This document shows, piece by piece, positions 1 through 10,811 of a stretch of DNA of 55,952 bases. This DNA comes from Verrucomicrobiota bacterium (GTDB lineage Bacteria; Verrucomicrobiota; Verrucomicrobiia; Opitutales; Opitutaceae), in assembly GCA_025352985.1 (NCBI GenBank), contig JANXRL010000016.1:1-55952 (forward strand), given 5' to 3'. Position 1 is the stretch's first letter, and each line of letters opens with the position of its first letter. Under the pieces are notes generated by a model. The model was given only the letters and a program-made list of their open reading frames with translations, ran no database searches and was not told where the DNA came from. Made by a program: the position numbers and the translations under genes.

Positions 1-261
1 TAAATCGTGTAACGGTTCCCGGTCAGGGCGCCCACCACGCTTCGGTACATGTTGTCCTGCTCGGTCAGCTTGTTGTCTGTGCCCTCGAAGTAGTCGTCCA
101 CCAGCAGCACCCGCGGGGACCCGACGGTGTACGGCTTTACGGTCCAGGTGAAACTGGTGGTGTCGCCGACGGCCCCGCCGTTTAGCACGCCCCGCACCTT
201 CTCGGCGTAGGCGTCCACGGCCCGCGAGTACCCGTCCTGCGCGGCTTCCAGCTTGCCCTTG

Positions 262-263
<2 letters not shown>
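1..263 (-). CDS. Partial unknown coding fragment fused to truncated aconitase
   Basis: On the minus strand, the frame that starts where aconitase homology stops is open to the window edge and reads like real protein. It includes the stretches [23 protein letters not shown] and [17 protein letters not shown], with G or C in almost every third codon position. None of this resembles the aconitase swivel domain. The RVLLVDD stretch recalls the VLLVDDD element of secreted peptidase-associated domains, but that is only a hint and I do not assign a family. The frame differs from that of aconitase, so this is not a simple in-frame fusion. It may be the tail of another gene brought in by rearrangement, or a chimeric assembly join. 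Confidence 0.45.
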
Positions 264-2703
<2,440 letters not shown>

Positions 2704-2776
2704 GATGGGACGGTTTGCGGATGTTGGTGTAGAAATGAAAACCGCGCCGACTGGAAAGAGCGGCGCGGAGGGGGAA

Positions 2777-3250
2777 TTATTTGGCGAGGGCGGCCTTGAT
2801 GGCGTCTGAGTTGGGCAAGTCCTTCGGGGTGGGGGTCTGCTCGGCGTATTTGACGACGCCGTCTTTGCCGATGACGAACGCGGCGCGGGCGGAGGTGTCG
2901 CCGATGCCGGCGAGGCCCGGGAAGAGGACGTCGTAGGCTTTGGCGGTTTCCTTGTTGAGGTCGGAGACAAGCGGGATGGTGATCTTGCTGCTCTTGGCCC
3001 AGGCCTCCTGCGCGAATGGACTGTCCACGCTGATGCCGATGACGTCGGCGCCAAGGCTGGCGTAGCCATCGAGACCGTTGGAAACGTCGCACATCTGATC
3101 GGTGCAGATGCTGGTGTAGGCGAGCGGGAAGAAAAGCAGGACAGTCTGCTTTTTGCCGAAATTGTCACTCAGCTTGATGTCTTTAAGACCTTCCGAGGTC
3201 TTGGTTTTGAGGATGAAATCAGGGGCTTGGGAGCCAACGGTGATGGGCAT
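2777..3250 (-). CDS. Peroxiredoxin (AhpC/TSA family)
   Basis: A 157-residue thiol peroxidase predicted to reduce hydrogen peroxide and organic hydroperoxides in the cytoplasm. The active-site stretch is PLAYTSICT, matching the family pattern with the peroxidatic cysteine after T-S-I. A second cysteine five residues later (DQMC) could serve in resolution. The N-terminus (VGSQAPDF) and the [17 protein letters not shown] stretch are typical of AhpE- or BCP-like members, and the length fits the family. It lies 73 bp upstream of acnA on the same strand. Pairing with aconitase, an oxidant-sensitive enzyme, makes sense, but co-transcription is inferred only from spacing. Confidence 0.9.
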   Translation of the reverse strand: MPITVGSQAPDFILKTKTSEGLKDIKLSDNFGKKQTVLLFFPLAYTSICTDQMCDVSNGLDGYASLGADVIGISVDSPFAQEAWAKSSKITIPLVSDLNKETAKAYDVLFPGLAGIGDTSARAAFVIGKDGVVKYAEQTPTPKDLPNSDAIKAALAK

Positions 3251-3392
3251 GGTGAGTTTCTTAGGTTAAGGACGATTTTGTCGCGCAGCTTACGCGTGAA
3301 TAAGAGGAATGAGTGTAGAGCCTGCCAACAGCGGGTCGCAATCCGTTTTTCCAGCAGTCTTTCACTGTTTCAGTTGGGCGCCTGAGGCCGAC

Positions 3393-5366
3393 TCATGGCT
3401 TCGAGGAAACCGGCTTGGGTTCCCATTCCGCCAGCATGCGTTTTGCGGGCGGATAATCAGGGGTTTTACGCAGCAGATCCCTGGCCAGCAGGATGGCCGG
3501 CTCCTTGCAACCGGCGGCATATAATTCGCGGGCCAGCTCGGCTGCCTTGAGCGAACGCTTGGCATCGCCGTTGAGATAAAATCGCGTGGCGACATGTTGC
3601 GCCGGCAGATCCCCCACCCGGCCGTTGATACGAATCTCCTCGATCTCGATATCGGCCTCGCGCTTCACCAACCATTCCGGACGTGCATTTCGTGTTGCGA
3701 GGATTTGCTTCAACGCCCCCTCGAAATCGTTCGCTTTCACCGCGTCGGCCAAGCGGCTAAAAAACACATCGGCGGGCGGCACCTCGCGAGCCGCAGGAAG
3801 CTCAACTGCGGAGGCATCCGCAACGGTCACTGCGGGCGAAACGACCTCTTTGGGCGACGCGGCGGCAAGCACCGCCAGTTCTTTGTCCAATTCGTCACGC
3901 CATGTTTTCAGCGCAGCGGTTTCGGGATAATCGCCTTCGACAAACGAAATCAAAGCCCGGGCGGTGGCGGGGCGACCGGCAGCACGCAGATGGGTGATGA
4001 TCAGCCGGTGTATTTTAAAAGGCAGCTTCTTGCCGCGCACGAAGTCGATGAGCGAACTTTGCGTGCCCTCGCCCGGATCAAGGGCCGCATTGCTCAACCG
4101 GTCCACCAACTCATACCAAAATATCCGCTCGCGTGTGTCAGCCTTGGATTGCGAGCGGATTTCCGACAGGAGCACGCGAGCCTGAAGCCATTCCCCTTTG
4201 TCCACGAGAACCTTGAGCAAGGCGCCCTGCAGAGGCTCGGTGTTAAAACCATGCTGGCGGGCATGGTCGATCAACTGCTCAAGCACCACCCGGTCGTCGA
4301 TCTCAACCAACGGCTCCGCCAGCGCCAAAAGGTTGCCGGGATTGCTTCCGAACCGGAGCAGAAAGTCATCCACGCACACATAGGCTTTCAGCCATCGGCC
4401 CGCCAACAGATACTGGATGATTCCGTAAATGTAAGGCTGCGGGGATGCAGGGGTGCAGACGCGCAGCTCTTCCACCGCCTGCTCCATATTGGCCAGACGG
4501 CCGACTTCGCGAAAGGCCCGCACTTGCAGGCGCATCACCTGAGGCGTGGCTCCGCTGCGCTTGCGCCATGCTTCGAGGCTCGCCACGGCGGCGGCGGCAC
4601 GCCCGGCCTTGATGAGCGCCAGCACCCGGAATTCATCAAACATGGGGCCAGCCTTGTCTCCCTGAGTATCGACGATCTTGAGCACATCATCAGGCCGGTT
4701 CGCAGCCATAAGCACGGCCATTTTTTGCAGGGTGACATCGCGACGCTCCGCCGTGCGTTCTCGATCCGCGGCCATTTGGGCAAGCGCTTTGTCGCACACC
4801 TGGATCGACCAGTCATAATTCTCTCCCTCCGCCGCCAAAGCGCAGATGTTCTTGATGTAGGGCATCCCGGGAAATCCGTGGTTCAAACCGTCATTGAGCA
4901 GGGCCTTGGCCTGGCTCCGCTGATTGATCGCCACATAAAAACGGGCCAGTTCCAGACGTGCGCTGGCATCAGCCGGCGAACGCGAGAGACCGACGCGCAA
5001 CTTCATCTCCCCTTCACGCCACTTGTAATTTTTAAAATCGGCCAAGCCCGCCTTGATCTGCGCCTGCCCGCGCTTGTGCTGAAGCTCAGGCCAGCGCGAC
5101 GGCAAAACGAGATCGGCATACGTCACCTCGTTGTAGGGTCGCCGATGAAGCCACCACCAAAGCCCACCCGCGCCCGCGAAATAAGCCGCAAACGCCAAGG
5201 CCACCAACCAGAGGAGCATGCCCCGCAGGCTAAGAACCAGTCGCCAATCCCTCAGGCGACTGGCGCTTGTCGCGCGGGCATCATAGAAACTGAAAAGCCC
5301 CAGCTTCCATTTGCCGCCCGCGATGGGTTTTATTCCCCAATAAAAATTAACCTTGGGAAGTTTCAT
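3393..5366 (-). CDS. TPR-type membrane-anchored protein, function unknown
   Basis: A 657-residue protein. Residues 1-48 are basic and cytoplasmic-looking. One strong membrane helix follows at about 49-72 (LWLVALAFAAYFAGAGGLWWW). The rest is alpha-helical and carries degenerate TPR-like pairs, for example ASARLELARFYVAINQRSQAKALLNDGL. A low-complexity A/V/P-rich linker near residue 520 separates it from a last TPR-like block. There is no catalytic motif. It starts 18 bp after smc and is probably co-transcribed with it. A scaffold role is an inference from the fold only; I do not recognise a named family. Confidence 0.8.
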   Translation of the reverse strand: MKLPKVNFYWGIKPIAGGKWKLGLFSFYDARATSASRLRDWRLVLSLRGMLLWLVALAFAAYFAGAGGLWWWLHRRPYNEVTYADLVLPSRWPELQHKRGQAQIKAGLADFKNYKWREGEMKLRVGLSRSPADASARLELARFYVAINQRSQAKALLNDGLNHGFPGMPYIKNICALAAEGENYDWSIQVCDKALAQMAADRERTAERRDVTLQKMAVLMAANRPDDVLKIVDTQGDKAGPMFDEFRVLALIKAGRAAAAVASLEAWRKRSGATPQVMRLQVRAFREVGRLANMEQAVEELRVCTPASPQPYIYGIIQYLLAGRWLKAYVCVDDFLLRFGSNPGNLLALAEPLVEIDDRVVLEQLIDHARQHGFNTEPLQGALLKVLVDKGEWLQARVLLSEIRSQSKADTRERIFWYELVDRLSNAALDPGEGTQSSLIDFVRGKKLPFKIHRLIITHLRAAGRPATARALISFVEGDYPETAALKTWRDELDKELAVLAAASPKEVVSPAVTVADASAVELPAAREVPPADVFFSRLADAVKANDFEGALKQILATRNARPEWLVKREADIEIEEIRINGRVGDLPAQHVATRFYLNGDAKRSLKAAELARELYAAGCKEPAILLARDLLRKTPDYPPAKRMLAEWEPKPVSSKP

Positions 5367-5384
5367 GGTCGGCGGTCCAGACGC

Positions 5385-8300
5385 CTAAACGGTGACCGTT
5401 GACTTGGCACCGCGCACCGACTCGGCGATGTTCTCCGGCTGGAGCTCGCCGTCGCCGTGCGTGGAGTTGAAGCGCATCGACACAGTCTTGGAAACGCCAC
5501 GCTCCTCCATAGTCACGCCGTAGATCGCCTGCGCGGCCGAGACCGTGCGCTTGTTGTGCGTTATGATGATGAACTGCGAGTTGTCCACAAACTTACCGAG
5601 GAGGTTGGTGAAACGCCCGATGTTCGATTCGTCGAGCGGCGCGTCCAACTCGTCGAGCAAACAAAAAGGCGAAGGCTTAACCATGTAGAGCGCGAAGAGC
5701 AGCGCGACGGCGGTAAGCGTCTTTTGTCCGCCGGAGAGCAGCGTGATAGACTTGAGCTTGGTGCCGGGAGGCTGGGCGGTGATCTCGATGCCGCTCTCCA
5801 GAATGTCGTCGGTCATGACGAGCTCAAGGTTGGCCACGCCGCCGCCGAAGAGCGTCTGGAACGTGTAGATGAAGTTCTTTTTGATCTGGTCGAAGGTGAT
5901 TTGGAACTGCGACATCGAGGTCGCATTGATCTCGTCGATCGTCTTCACGAGGTCGGCCTTAGCATTGTTCAGATCGTCGCTCTGCGACTTGAGGAAGTCG
6001 TAGCGTTGCTTGAGCTCGGCGTATTCCTCGATCGCCACGAGATTGACCGCGCCCATGCCGGTAAGTCGCTGGCGGAGGGCGTCGATCTCGGCCTTGATGT
6101 CGTCCCACTTGGTGGACGCTTCGAGTGAGACGAGGTCTTCCTCGGTTGGATCGGGTTTAGGGCCTTTCTTTTTGCGACGCTTAGCCGGGGCGGCTTCCAA
6201 GGGAGGGACGGCCTCCGTGCCGTCCGTCGGAGAGACGGTAGCCGCAGCGGACGACACAGAGGTCGGCCCTCCCTCCGCTTCGTCCTCGTCGTCTTCGAGG
6301 TCGAGTTGCTTGAGATCTGGCGGATCGTCCTCCGAACGCCAGAGCAGCGCGCGCCAGTCGTATTGGCCGACGCGGATCTGGAATTCGCGCTGCACATCCT
6401 CCTCGATAAACTGAGCGCGGGACTTGTTTTGCGCGAGGGAAACCTCGCAGCGATTAAGTTCGCTCTGGGACTGCTCGGCGTCCGTGCGGATGCCTTCCTG
6501 GGAATTTTCCACGCCACCAATTTCGCGCTCGACCTCGACCAATTCGTTGCGGATCTGCTCCACCTGCTGCTGGGCGACGACGAGCGTCTCGGCGATCTGG
6601 GCGCCGCGTCCGCGCTGGCTGGCGCTTTCCTGCTCGAGCTGGTCGATCTGCTCAGTCCACACCTCGATCTCCTGCTGGCGTTGGACAAGAATCTCGGAAA
6701 GTTGCGCGCGGCGGCGCTGCATATCGGCGATGCCGCGGTCAAGGACTTCGACTTTCTGGCGCGCGTCGGCGAGTTCGAGGCGGGCTTGTGCCAGCGTGTC
6801 GCGCTTCACGTCGCGGTCGGTGCGGAATTCGGCGATGCGCGTTTCAAGTTCGCTGATGCGCACGCGACCCTTTTCGACGGCGGTGGCCGCTTCGGTAAGC
6901 GCGGTCTGGGCGCGGTCGAAACGGGTCTGCGTCTCGTTGCGCTGGGCTTCGAGTCCCTGTAATTCAGACTCCATGCGAGCCGCGCGAGCGCCGATTTCAT
7001 CGACGGCGCGCTGGGCGTTGCGTTCCTCGGACTGCACGGTGGCGAGCGTCTGCGAGGCTTCGAGCACCTCGGCGCGCTTGGCTTCGAGGGTGGACTCGGC
7101 CTCGGCGAGGCGGGCGTTGAGACCGTCGATGAGTGCTTTCTGATCGTCGTGGAGTTTCTGATCGTCGGCGAGCGCCTTGACGGTTTCGCGCAGGTCGATC
7201 TCGCGCTGGACGATGCTGTTGTTGTTCTTCTTGGCGAAGCCGCCAAAAATCAGGCCGCGACGGTCAACCACCTCACCCTTGGCCGTGGCGACGGCGAGGA
7301 ACGAGAAGGTGGGATTTGCATTCCAGAAATTGAGAAACGCGTGGAGGTCGTCCGCCACGTAGCATGCCCCGAGCAAGGCGGAGGCGGGATGATTGGCGTC
7401 AAAATTAACCAGCGCACTGGTCGCGGGACGCAGACCGACGGGAAGGCTTTCCGGATTTGAAATTTGGGATTGGGGATTTGGGATTTGCAGGACCGCCGCA
7501 CCAATCTGCTCGGTTTCAAGCTGGGTCAGGATCTTCTGGGCCGTGGCAACATCCGCCACGCTGATCGCCTCTACGGCGGAGCCGAGGAGCGACTCGACGG
7601 CCTTCGCAAACGCGGGTTGCACATCGAGTCCGCGGGTGATCGGAGTGGCCTTGCCTTCACCGAGAACCGGCGCGAAACGGCCCTGTAGAATCGCCTTAGC
7701 GCCCTCGCCGAAGCCCTCGAATTTCTCGGCGAGCTGCTTGAGGAGGTTCAGGCGCGCGGTGCGCTGGGCGAGCTGGCGGTCGATGTCCTGGAGTTTTTTT
7801 TGCGCCTCGCGGAACTCACGGGTGAGGTCGCCGATCTCAATTTGCACGTCTTGCGTTTCCTGGTGGGCGCGGGCTTTGGCGACGGTCGCTTCTTCGACGC
7901 GGGTATTGAGCTCGGCGGCGAGCTGCGTGGCGGACGACTGCTGCTGGCGGACCTGCTCCAGTTCGCCGGCGACGGATTCGTGGCGGTGCGCGGAGGTTTT
8001 CTGGTCAACTTCGTAGCTGGAGCAATCCGTGCGGAGACGGGCGACGTTGCTCTCGAACTGGAGCAGCTGGAATTTCGTCTGCTGAAGCTCCTGCTCAAAC
8101 TTCGAAAGTTCGCCCTCGACGACGGCGAGTTCACGGTTGCGATCTTGAAAGACGGCGTCGGAGCCTCCGAGAAGCGTCAGCTGAAGCTGTTTATCCTGTG
8201 AGCCGGTGTCCACTTGAGATGACAACTCGTGAAGTTGCATCTCAAGTTCGCCAAGATTGGCGAGAGAGGATTCGAGGCGGTCGGTGAGGCCGGAGCGCTT

Positions 8301-9227
8301 GATCTGGGAAAGGTTGGCGGAGTTCTCGGCCTGCTCCTTTTCGGAGCGCAGGTCGAAGACGGCCTGCTGGGCTTCCTGCACGCGCTGGTTGAGACGGGCG
8401 CGGCGGGTTTTCTGTTCCTCGAGGGCGGACTGCTGCTGCTGGAGATGAACGCGGCGCGTCTCGGCGGCAGCGCGAAGTTGCACGACCTGCTCTTCAAGCT
8501 GAGCCAGGCTGCCGCTGACTTGAGCGTGATGGAACCCATGGTGCGAAAGCGCGAGGTGACGCAGGCGCCAGGAGAGTTTCTTATAACGCAGCGCTTTCGA
8601 CGCCTGACGGCGGAGCGAACCGATCTGGCGGCCAATCTCGGACACGACATCGGCGACGCGCACGAGATTCTGGTCGGTGAGCGCGAGCTTGGAGAGGGCT
8701 TCCTTGCGCTGGGATTTGTATTTGGTGATGCCAGCGGCCTCCTCGAAGACGGCGCGGCGCTCCTCGGGCTTCGAGGAGAGAATCTGGTCAATCTGGCCTT
8801 GCGCCATAATCGAGTAGGACGTGCGGCCGATGCCGGTGTCCATAAATAGTTTTTGGATGTCCTTCAGACGGCACGCCTGGCCGTTGAAGAAATACTCGCC
8901 CTGGCCGTCGCGGTGGACGCGGCGCATGATCTCGATCTCGTGAAACTCGCTGCCGAGCTGTTTCTCACAATCGGTGAGGAGCAGCGAAACCTCGCACAAC
9001 TGGGCGGGCTTGCGGGTGTCGGCACCCTCGAAAATGACGTCCTGCATCTTGCCGCCGCGGAGGGCCTTGGCGCTTTGCTCCCCGAGCACCCAGCGGATGG
9101 CGTCGGCGATGTTGGATTTTCCGCAGCCGTTAGGGCCGACCACGGCGGTGACACCGGGTTCAAAACGAAGGGTGGTGGGATCGGCAAAGGACTTGAAGCC
9201 TTGGAGTTTGAGTGCCTTAAGATGCAT
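5385..9227 (-). CDS. smc: Chromosome segregation ATPase SMC
   Basis: SMC forms the ATP-driven condensin that organises and segregates the chromosome together with ScpA (encoded at 17127) and ScpB. The protein has 1280 residues, slightly longer than usual. It begins MHLKALKLQGFKSFADPT. Walker A is GPNGCGKSN near residue 32, two long coiled coils flank a hinge at about 500-650, the ABC signature LLSGGQK is near 1160 and Walker B LLDELDAPLDESN near 1186. Two insertions are unusual. A five-unit heptanucleotide repeat near residue 580 encodes Q/I/S/N/P-rich residues in the hinge. A hairpin repeat near 985-1010, next to a lysine-rich stretch (AKRRKKKGPK), lies in the C-terminal coiled coil. Both keep the frame. 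Confidence 0.97.
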   Translation of the reverse strand: MHLKALKLQGFKSFADPTTLRFEPGVTAVVGPNGCGKSNIADAIRWVLGEQSAKALRGGKMQDVIFEGADTRKPAQLCEVSLLLTDCEKQLGSEFHEIEIMRRVHRDGQGEYFFNGQACRLKDIQKLFMDTGIGRTSYSIMAQGQIDQILSSKPEERRAVFEEAAGITKYKSQRKEALSKLALTDQNLVRVADVVSEIGRQIGSLRRQASKALRYKKLSWRLRHLALSHHGFHHAQVSGSLAQLEEQVVQLRAAAETRRVHLQQQQSALEEQKTRRARLNQRVQEAQQAVFDLRSEKEQAENSANLSQIKRSGLTDRLESSLANLGELEMQLHELSSQVDTGSQDKQLQLTLLGGSDAVFQDRNRELAVVEGELSKFEQELQQTKFQLLQFESNVARLRTDCSSYEVDQKTSAHRHESVAGELEQVRQQQSSATQLAAELNTRVEEATVAKARAHQETQDVQIEIGDLTREFREAQKKLQDIDRQLAQRTARLNLLKQLAEKFEGFGEGAKAILQGRFAPVLGEGKATPITRGLDVQPAFAKAVESLLGSAVEAISVADVATAQKILTQLETEQIGAAVLQIPNPQSQISNPESLPVGLRPATSALVNFDANHPASALLGACYVADDLHAFLNFWNANPTFSFLAVATAKGEVVDRRGLIFGGFAKKNNNSIVQREIDLRETVKALADDQKLHDDQKALIDGLNARLAEAESTLEAKRAEVLEASQTLATVQSEERNAQRAVDEIGARAARMESELQGLEAQRNETQTRFDRAQTALTEAATAVEKGRVRISELETRIAEFRTDRDVKRDTLAQARLELADARQKVEVLDRGIADMQRRRAQLSEILVQRQQEIEVWTEQIDQLEQESASQRGRGAQIAETLVVAQQQVEQIRNELVEVEREIGGVENSQEGIRTDAEQSQSELNRCEVSLAQNKSRAQFIEEDVQREFQIRVGQYDWRALLWRSEDDPPDLKQLDLEDDEDEAEGGPTSVSSAAATVSPTDGTEAVPPLEAAPAKRRKKKGPKPDPTEEDLVSLEASTKWDDIKAEIDALRQRLTGMGAVNLVAIEEYAELKQRYDFLKSQSDDLNNAKADLVKTIDEINATSMSQFQITFDQIKKNFIYTFQTLFGGGVANLELVMTDDILESGIEITAQPPGTKLKSITLLSGGQKTLTAVALLFALYMVKPSPFCLLDELDAPLDESNIGRFTNLLGKFVDNSQFIIITHNKRTVSAAQAIYGVTMEERGVSKTVSMRFNSTHGDGELQPENIAESVRGAKSTVTV
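6201..6276. repeat. Dispersed hairpin repeat inside smc
   Basis: This element starts GGGAGGGACGGCCTCCGTGC and ends with an imperfect reverse complement of that arm (CACAGAGGTCGGCCCTCCCT). A second copy of the first arm is at 41579. Between the copies the stem bases change together: GACGGC pairs with GCCGTC here, and GACGAC pairs with GTCGTC there. That suggests the hairpin itself is maintained. Here it is translated in frame as part of a linker in SMC. Confidence 0.7.
7453..7487. repeat. Heptanucleotide tandem repeat inside smc
   Basis: Five consecutive 7-base units, three of them exactly GGATTTG and two variants (AAATTTG, GGATTGG). On the coding strand it gives an N-P-x-S-x-I type peptide in the SMC hinge. 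Similar short heptamer arrays occur as dispersed intergenic repeats in several bacterial groups. Its GC content is far below that of the flanking coding sequence, so it is probably an insertion. Confidence 0.7.
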
Positions 9228-9454
9228 GCAAAAGAAGAAGTCATTGAGACGCCCGGACCGTTCGCGGCAAATGCAAAGTTTGACCGATTTTTAGGCTCTT
9301 GAAACCGCCTTCGGCATCCTGACTCATTGGAAATTCGATGGCAGCCGTTCAGTGTCGAATTTTATGATAACTGTTTTCCGTAACCACTTGAGTTACCCTT
9401 AAACAAAACTGAATATGCCACACACTGCGGCATAATTTACGACTGCCCAAAACC

Positions 9455-9978
9455 GTGCTTTGCGTTACCACAAACTCCAGCGACGGAAAACTTGCTTTTG
9501 CATATCGGGGTGTCATCGCCGCCTAAGTCGTTTTTGGTGAGGACTTTCTCCGTTACTTCGCGGCTTCTATTACGACGTCGTTGGAGGCAGAAGTCGCGCC
9601 TAAGAAAAAGAATTTTAAGACGCTAGAAAGCTGGCCAAGGAGCTAGTCGTCAAAAAAGCGGAATCACTCAATGCGGATGCTATCATAGGTATGCGCCTCG
9701 ATTGCCAAGTTTTGGGTGAGAAGAATGGCATGATGATGGTCGCCGCTTCCGACACTACGGTTCCACTCGGGAAGTCAGACGAGGAGAAACCGAAAGACGA
9801 AGCGTTTGCGCGTGCCGACGATCCAATTTATCTTGTTGAGATTGGTGGCATCGAGAAAGGACCATTTTCGCTCAATCAGCTAAAGGAGCTTTTGTCCGCT
9901 GGAAGAATCACAGCATCTGCTTCCTTGCGATTTGAAAGTCGCACGGACTCCATAGTTCTTTCGGAGATACTGCGCTAA
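9455..9978 (+). pseudogene. Degenerate UPF0145 (YbjQ-like) plus GYF_2-like gene
   Basis: From a GTG at 9455 the sequence reads LCVTTNSSDGKLAFAYRGVIAA, then a TAA at 9524, then VVFGEDFLRYFAASITTSLEAEV. This matches the N-terminal pattern of UPF0145 proteins. Near 9600 the frame shifts; the next frame has another TAA at 9616, then continues DARKLAKELVVKKAESLNADAIIGM and VAAS, the UPF0145 C-terminal half. A GYF_2-like segment follows (IGGIEKGPFSLNQLKELLSAGRI), ending at 9978. The gene therefore had a UPF0145 domain fused to a GYF_2 domain and is now broken by two stops and one frameshift. Its base composition is more AT-rich than its neighbours, consistent with decay or transfer. The last 95 codons form an intact frame from an ATG at 9691, but probably are not a gene on their own. 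Confidence 0.7.
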
Positions 9979-10047
9979 AAATTACGCGGGACGGTCACTC
10001 ATATTGATCGTTTAATTCGCCTTCAAATCTCAAACTTAAAACTGGTT

Positions 10048-10083
10048 ATAAAAATAGACGTAGTGATACACCGTTCTACGTCT
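10048..10083 (-). terminator. Rho-independent terminator of tRNA-Pro
   Basis: On the minus strand, the perfect 8-bp stem AGACGTAG/CTACGTCT with a 12-base loop is followed by ATTTTTAT. It begins about 10 bases downstream of the tRNA CCA end. Confidence 0.8.
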
Positions 10084-10092
10084 CGGGGAAAA

Positions 10093-10169
<77 letters not shown>

Positions 10170-10312
10170 AACTGACTGAAGAGGGAGCAGAAAGCCGGAT
10201 GCCCTCGGCGGAAGCAAGCGGTTTTTTCGACGATCACCCATTCCTCAACTCCTGATATCCGCCCCGTGCGCAAAATGATCGCACCGTTCAGCCTACGCCC
10301 GAAACCCATCTC

Positions 10313-10672
10313 TCAGACTTCGGGCAGATCCTGCAGAAGCTTTTCGATGGAGGCCCGGTCTTCCTGCTCACGCGCCACTTGACGATTGACGCCGGATTGC
10401 AGCTCAATGCGGAAATGACGAGCAAAAGTCGTGGCTTCTTCCAGAGTCATACCCGATATCTTTTCCTCAAGGGCCATGCTTGCATCCGTCAGAATCTGGC
10501 GGATGAGCTTGGCCCGCATTTCCTGTTCGTTCCCCGAGGGAAGAGGATCCGTGGAATGAGGCTTGAGGCCGGGATACCAAGGTCGGAAATAGCGGCAAAG
10601 CCGCGTCAGGCGGGCGATTTCCGTATCGGCAATCTTTACGGAAAGGGGGGACCCATCGGTTTTGGTGTTCAT
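10313..10672 (-). CDS. Small protein of unknown function
   Basis: A 119-residue, mostly helical, soluble protein. It begins MNTKTDGSPLSVKIADTEIA and has no cysteine pair, signal peptide or membrane segment that I can see. The segment MTLEEATTFARHFRIELQSG suggests an amphipathic helix. It stands alone between tRNA-Pro and ppc on the same strand, and the ATG is preceded by an AT-rich stretch that could hold a promoter. I do not recognise a family. Codon use matches the neighbours, which supports it being a real gene. Confidence 0.6.
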   Translation of the reverse strand: MNTKTDGSPLSVKIADTEIARLTRLCRYFRPWYPGLKPHSTDPLPSGNEQEMRAKLIRQILTDASMALEEKISGMTLEEATTFARHFRIELQSGVNRQVAREQEDRASIEKLLQDLPEV

Positions 10673-10811
10673 GGTAACAAAAGCTTTCGTTTTTTAAACT
10701 TAGCTTAAAGGGTGCCCAACGTAGCAATTTTTACGGGATGCCCGTTTCCGGGGGCGTCCGAAAAATCGGGCCAGATGATGGGTTGAGGCCGGAGCGCAAG
10801 GAGTGGTGTGC

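Noticed and set aside
3594-5402. 602-codon plus-strand open frame opposite the TPR protein
   Set aside because: The translated sequence is Arg/His/Gln-rich without motifs; the minus-strand frame has a clean membrane helix and TPR pattern.
9421-9442. Operator-like TATGCC...GGCATA near the UPF0145 relic
   Set aside because: A single 6-bp stem with a 9-base loop and no repeat elsewhere; too weak to call.
10730-10775. Hairpin between ppc and the small gene as a terminator
   Set aside because: The stem is imperfect and on the ppc strand it is followed by an A-rich, not T-rich, tract.
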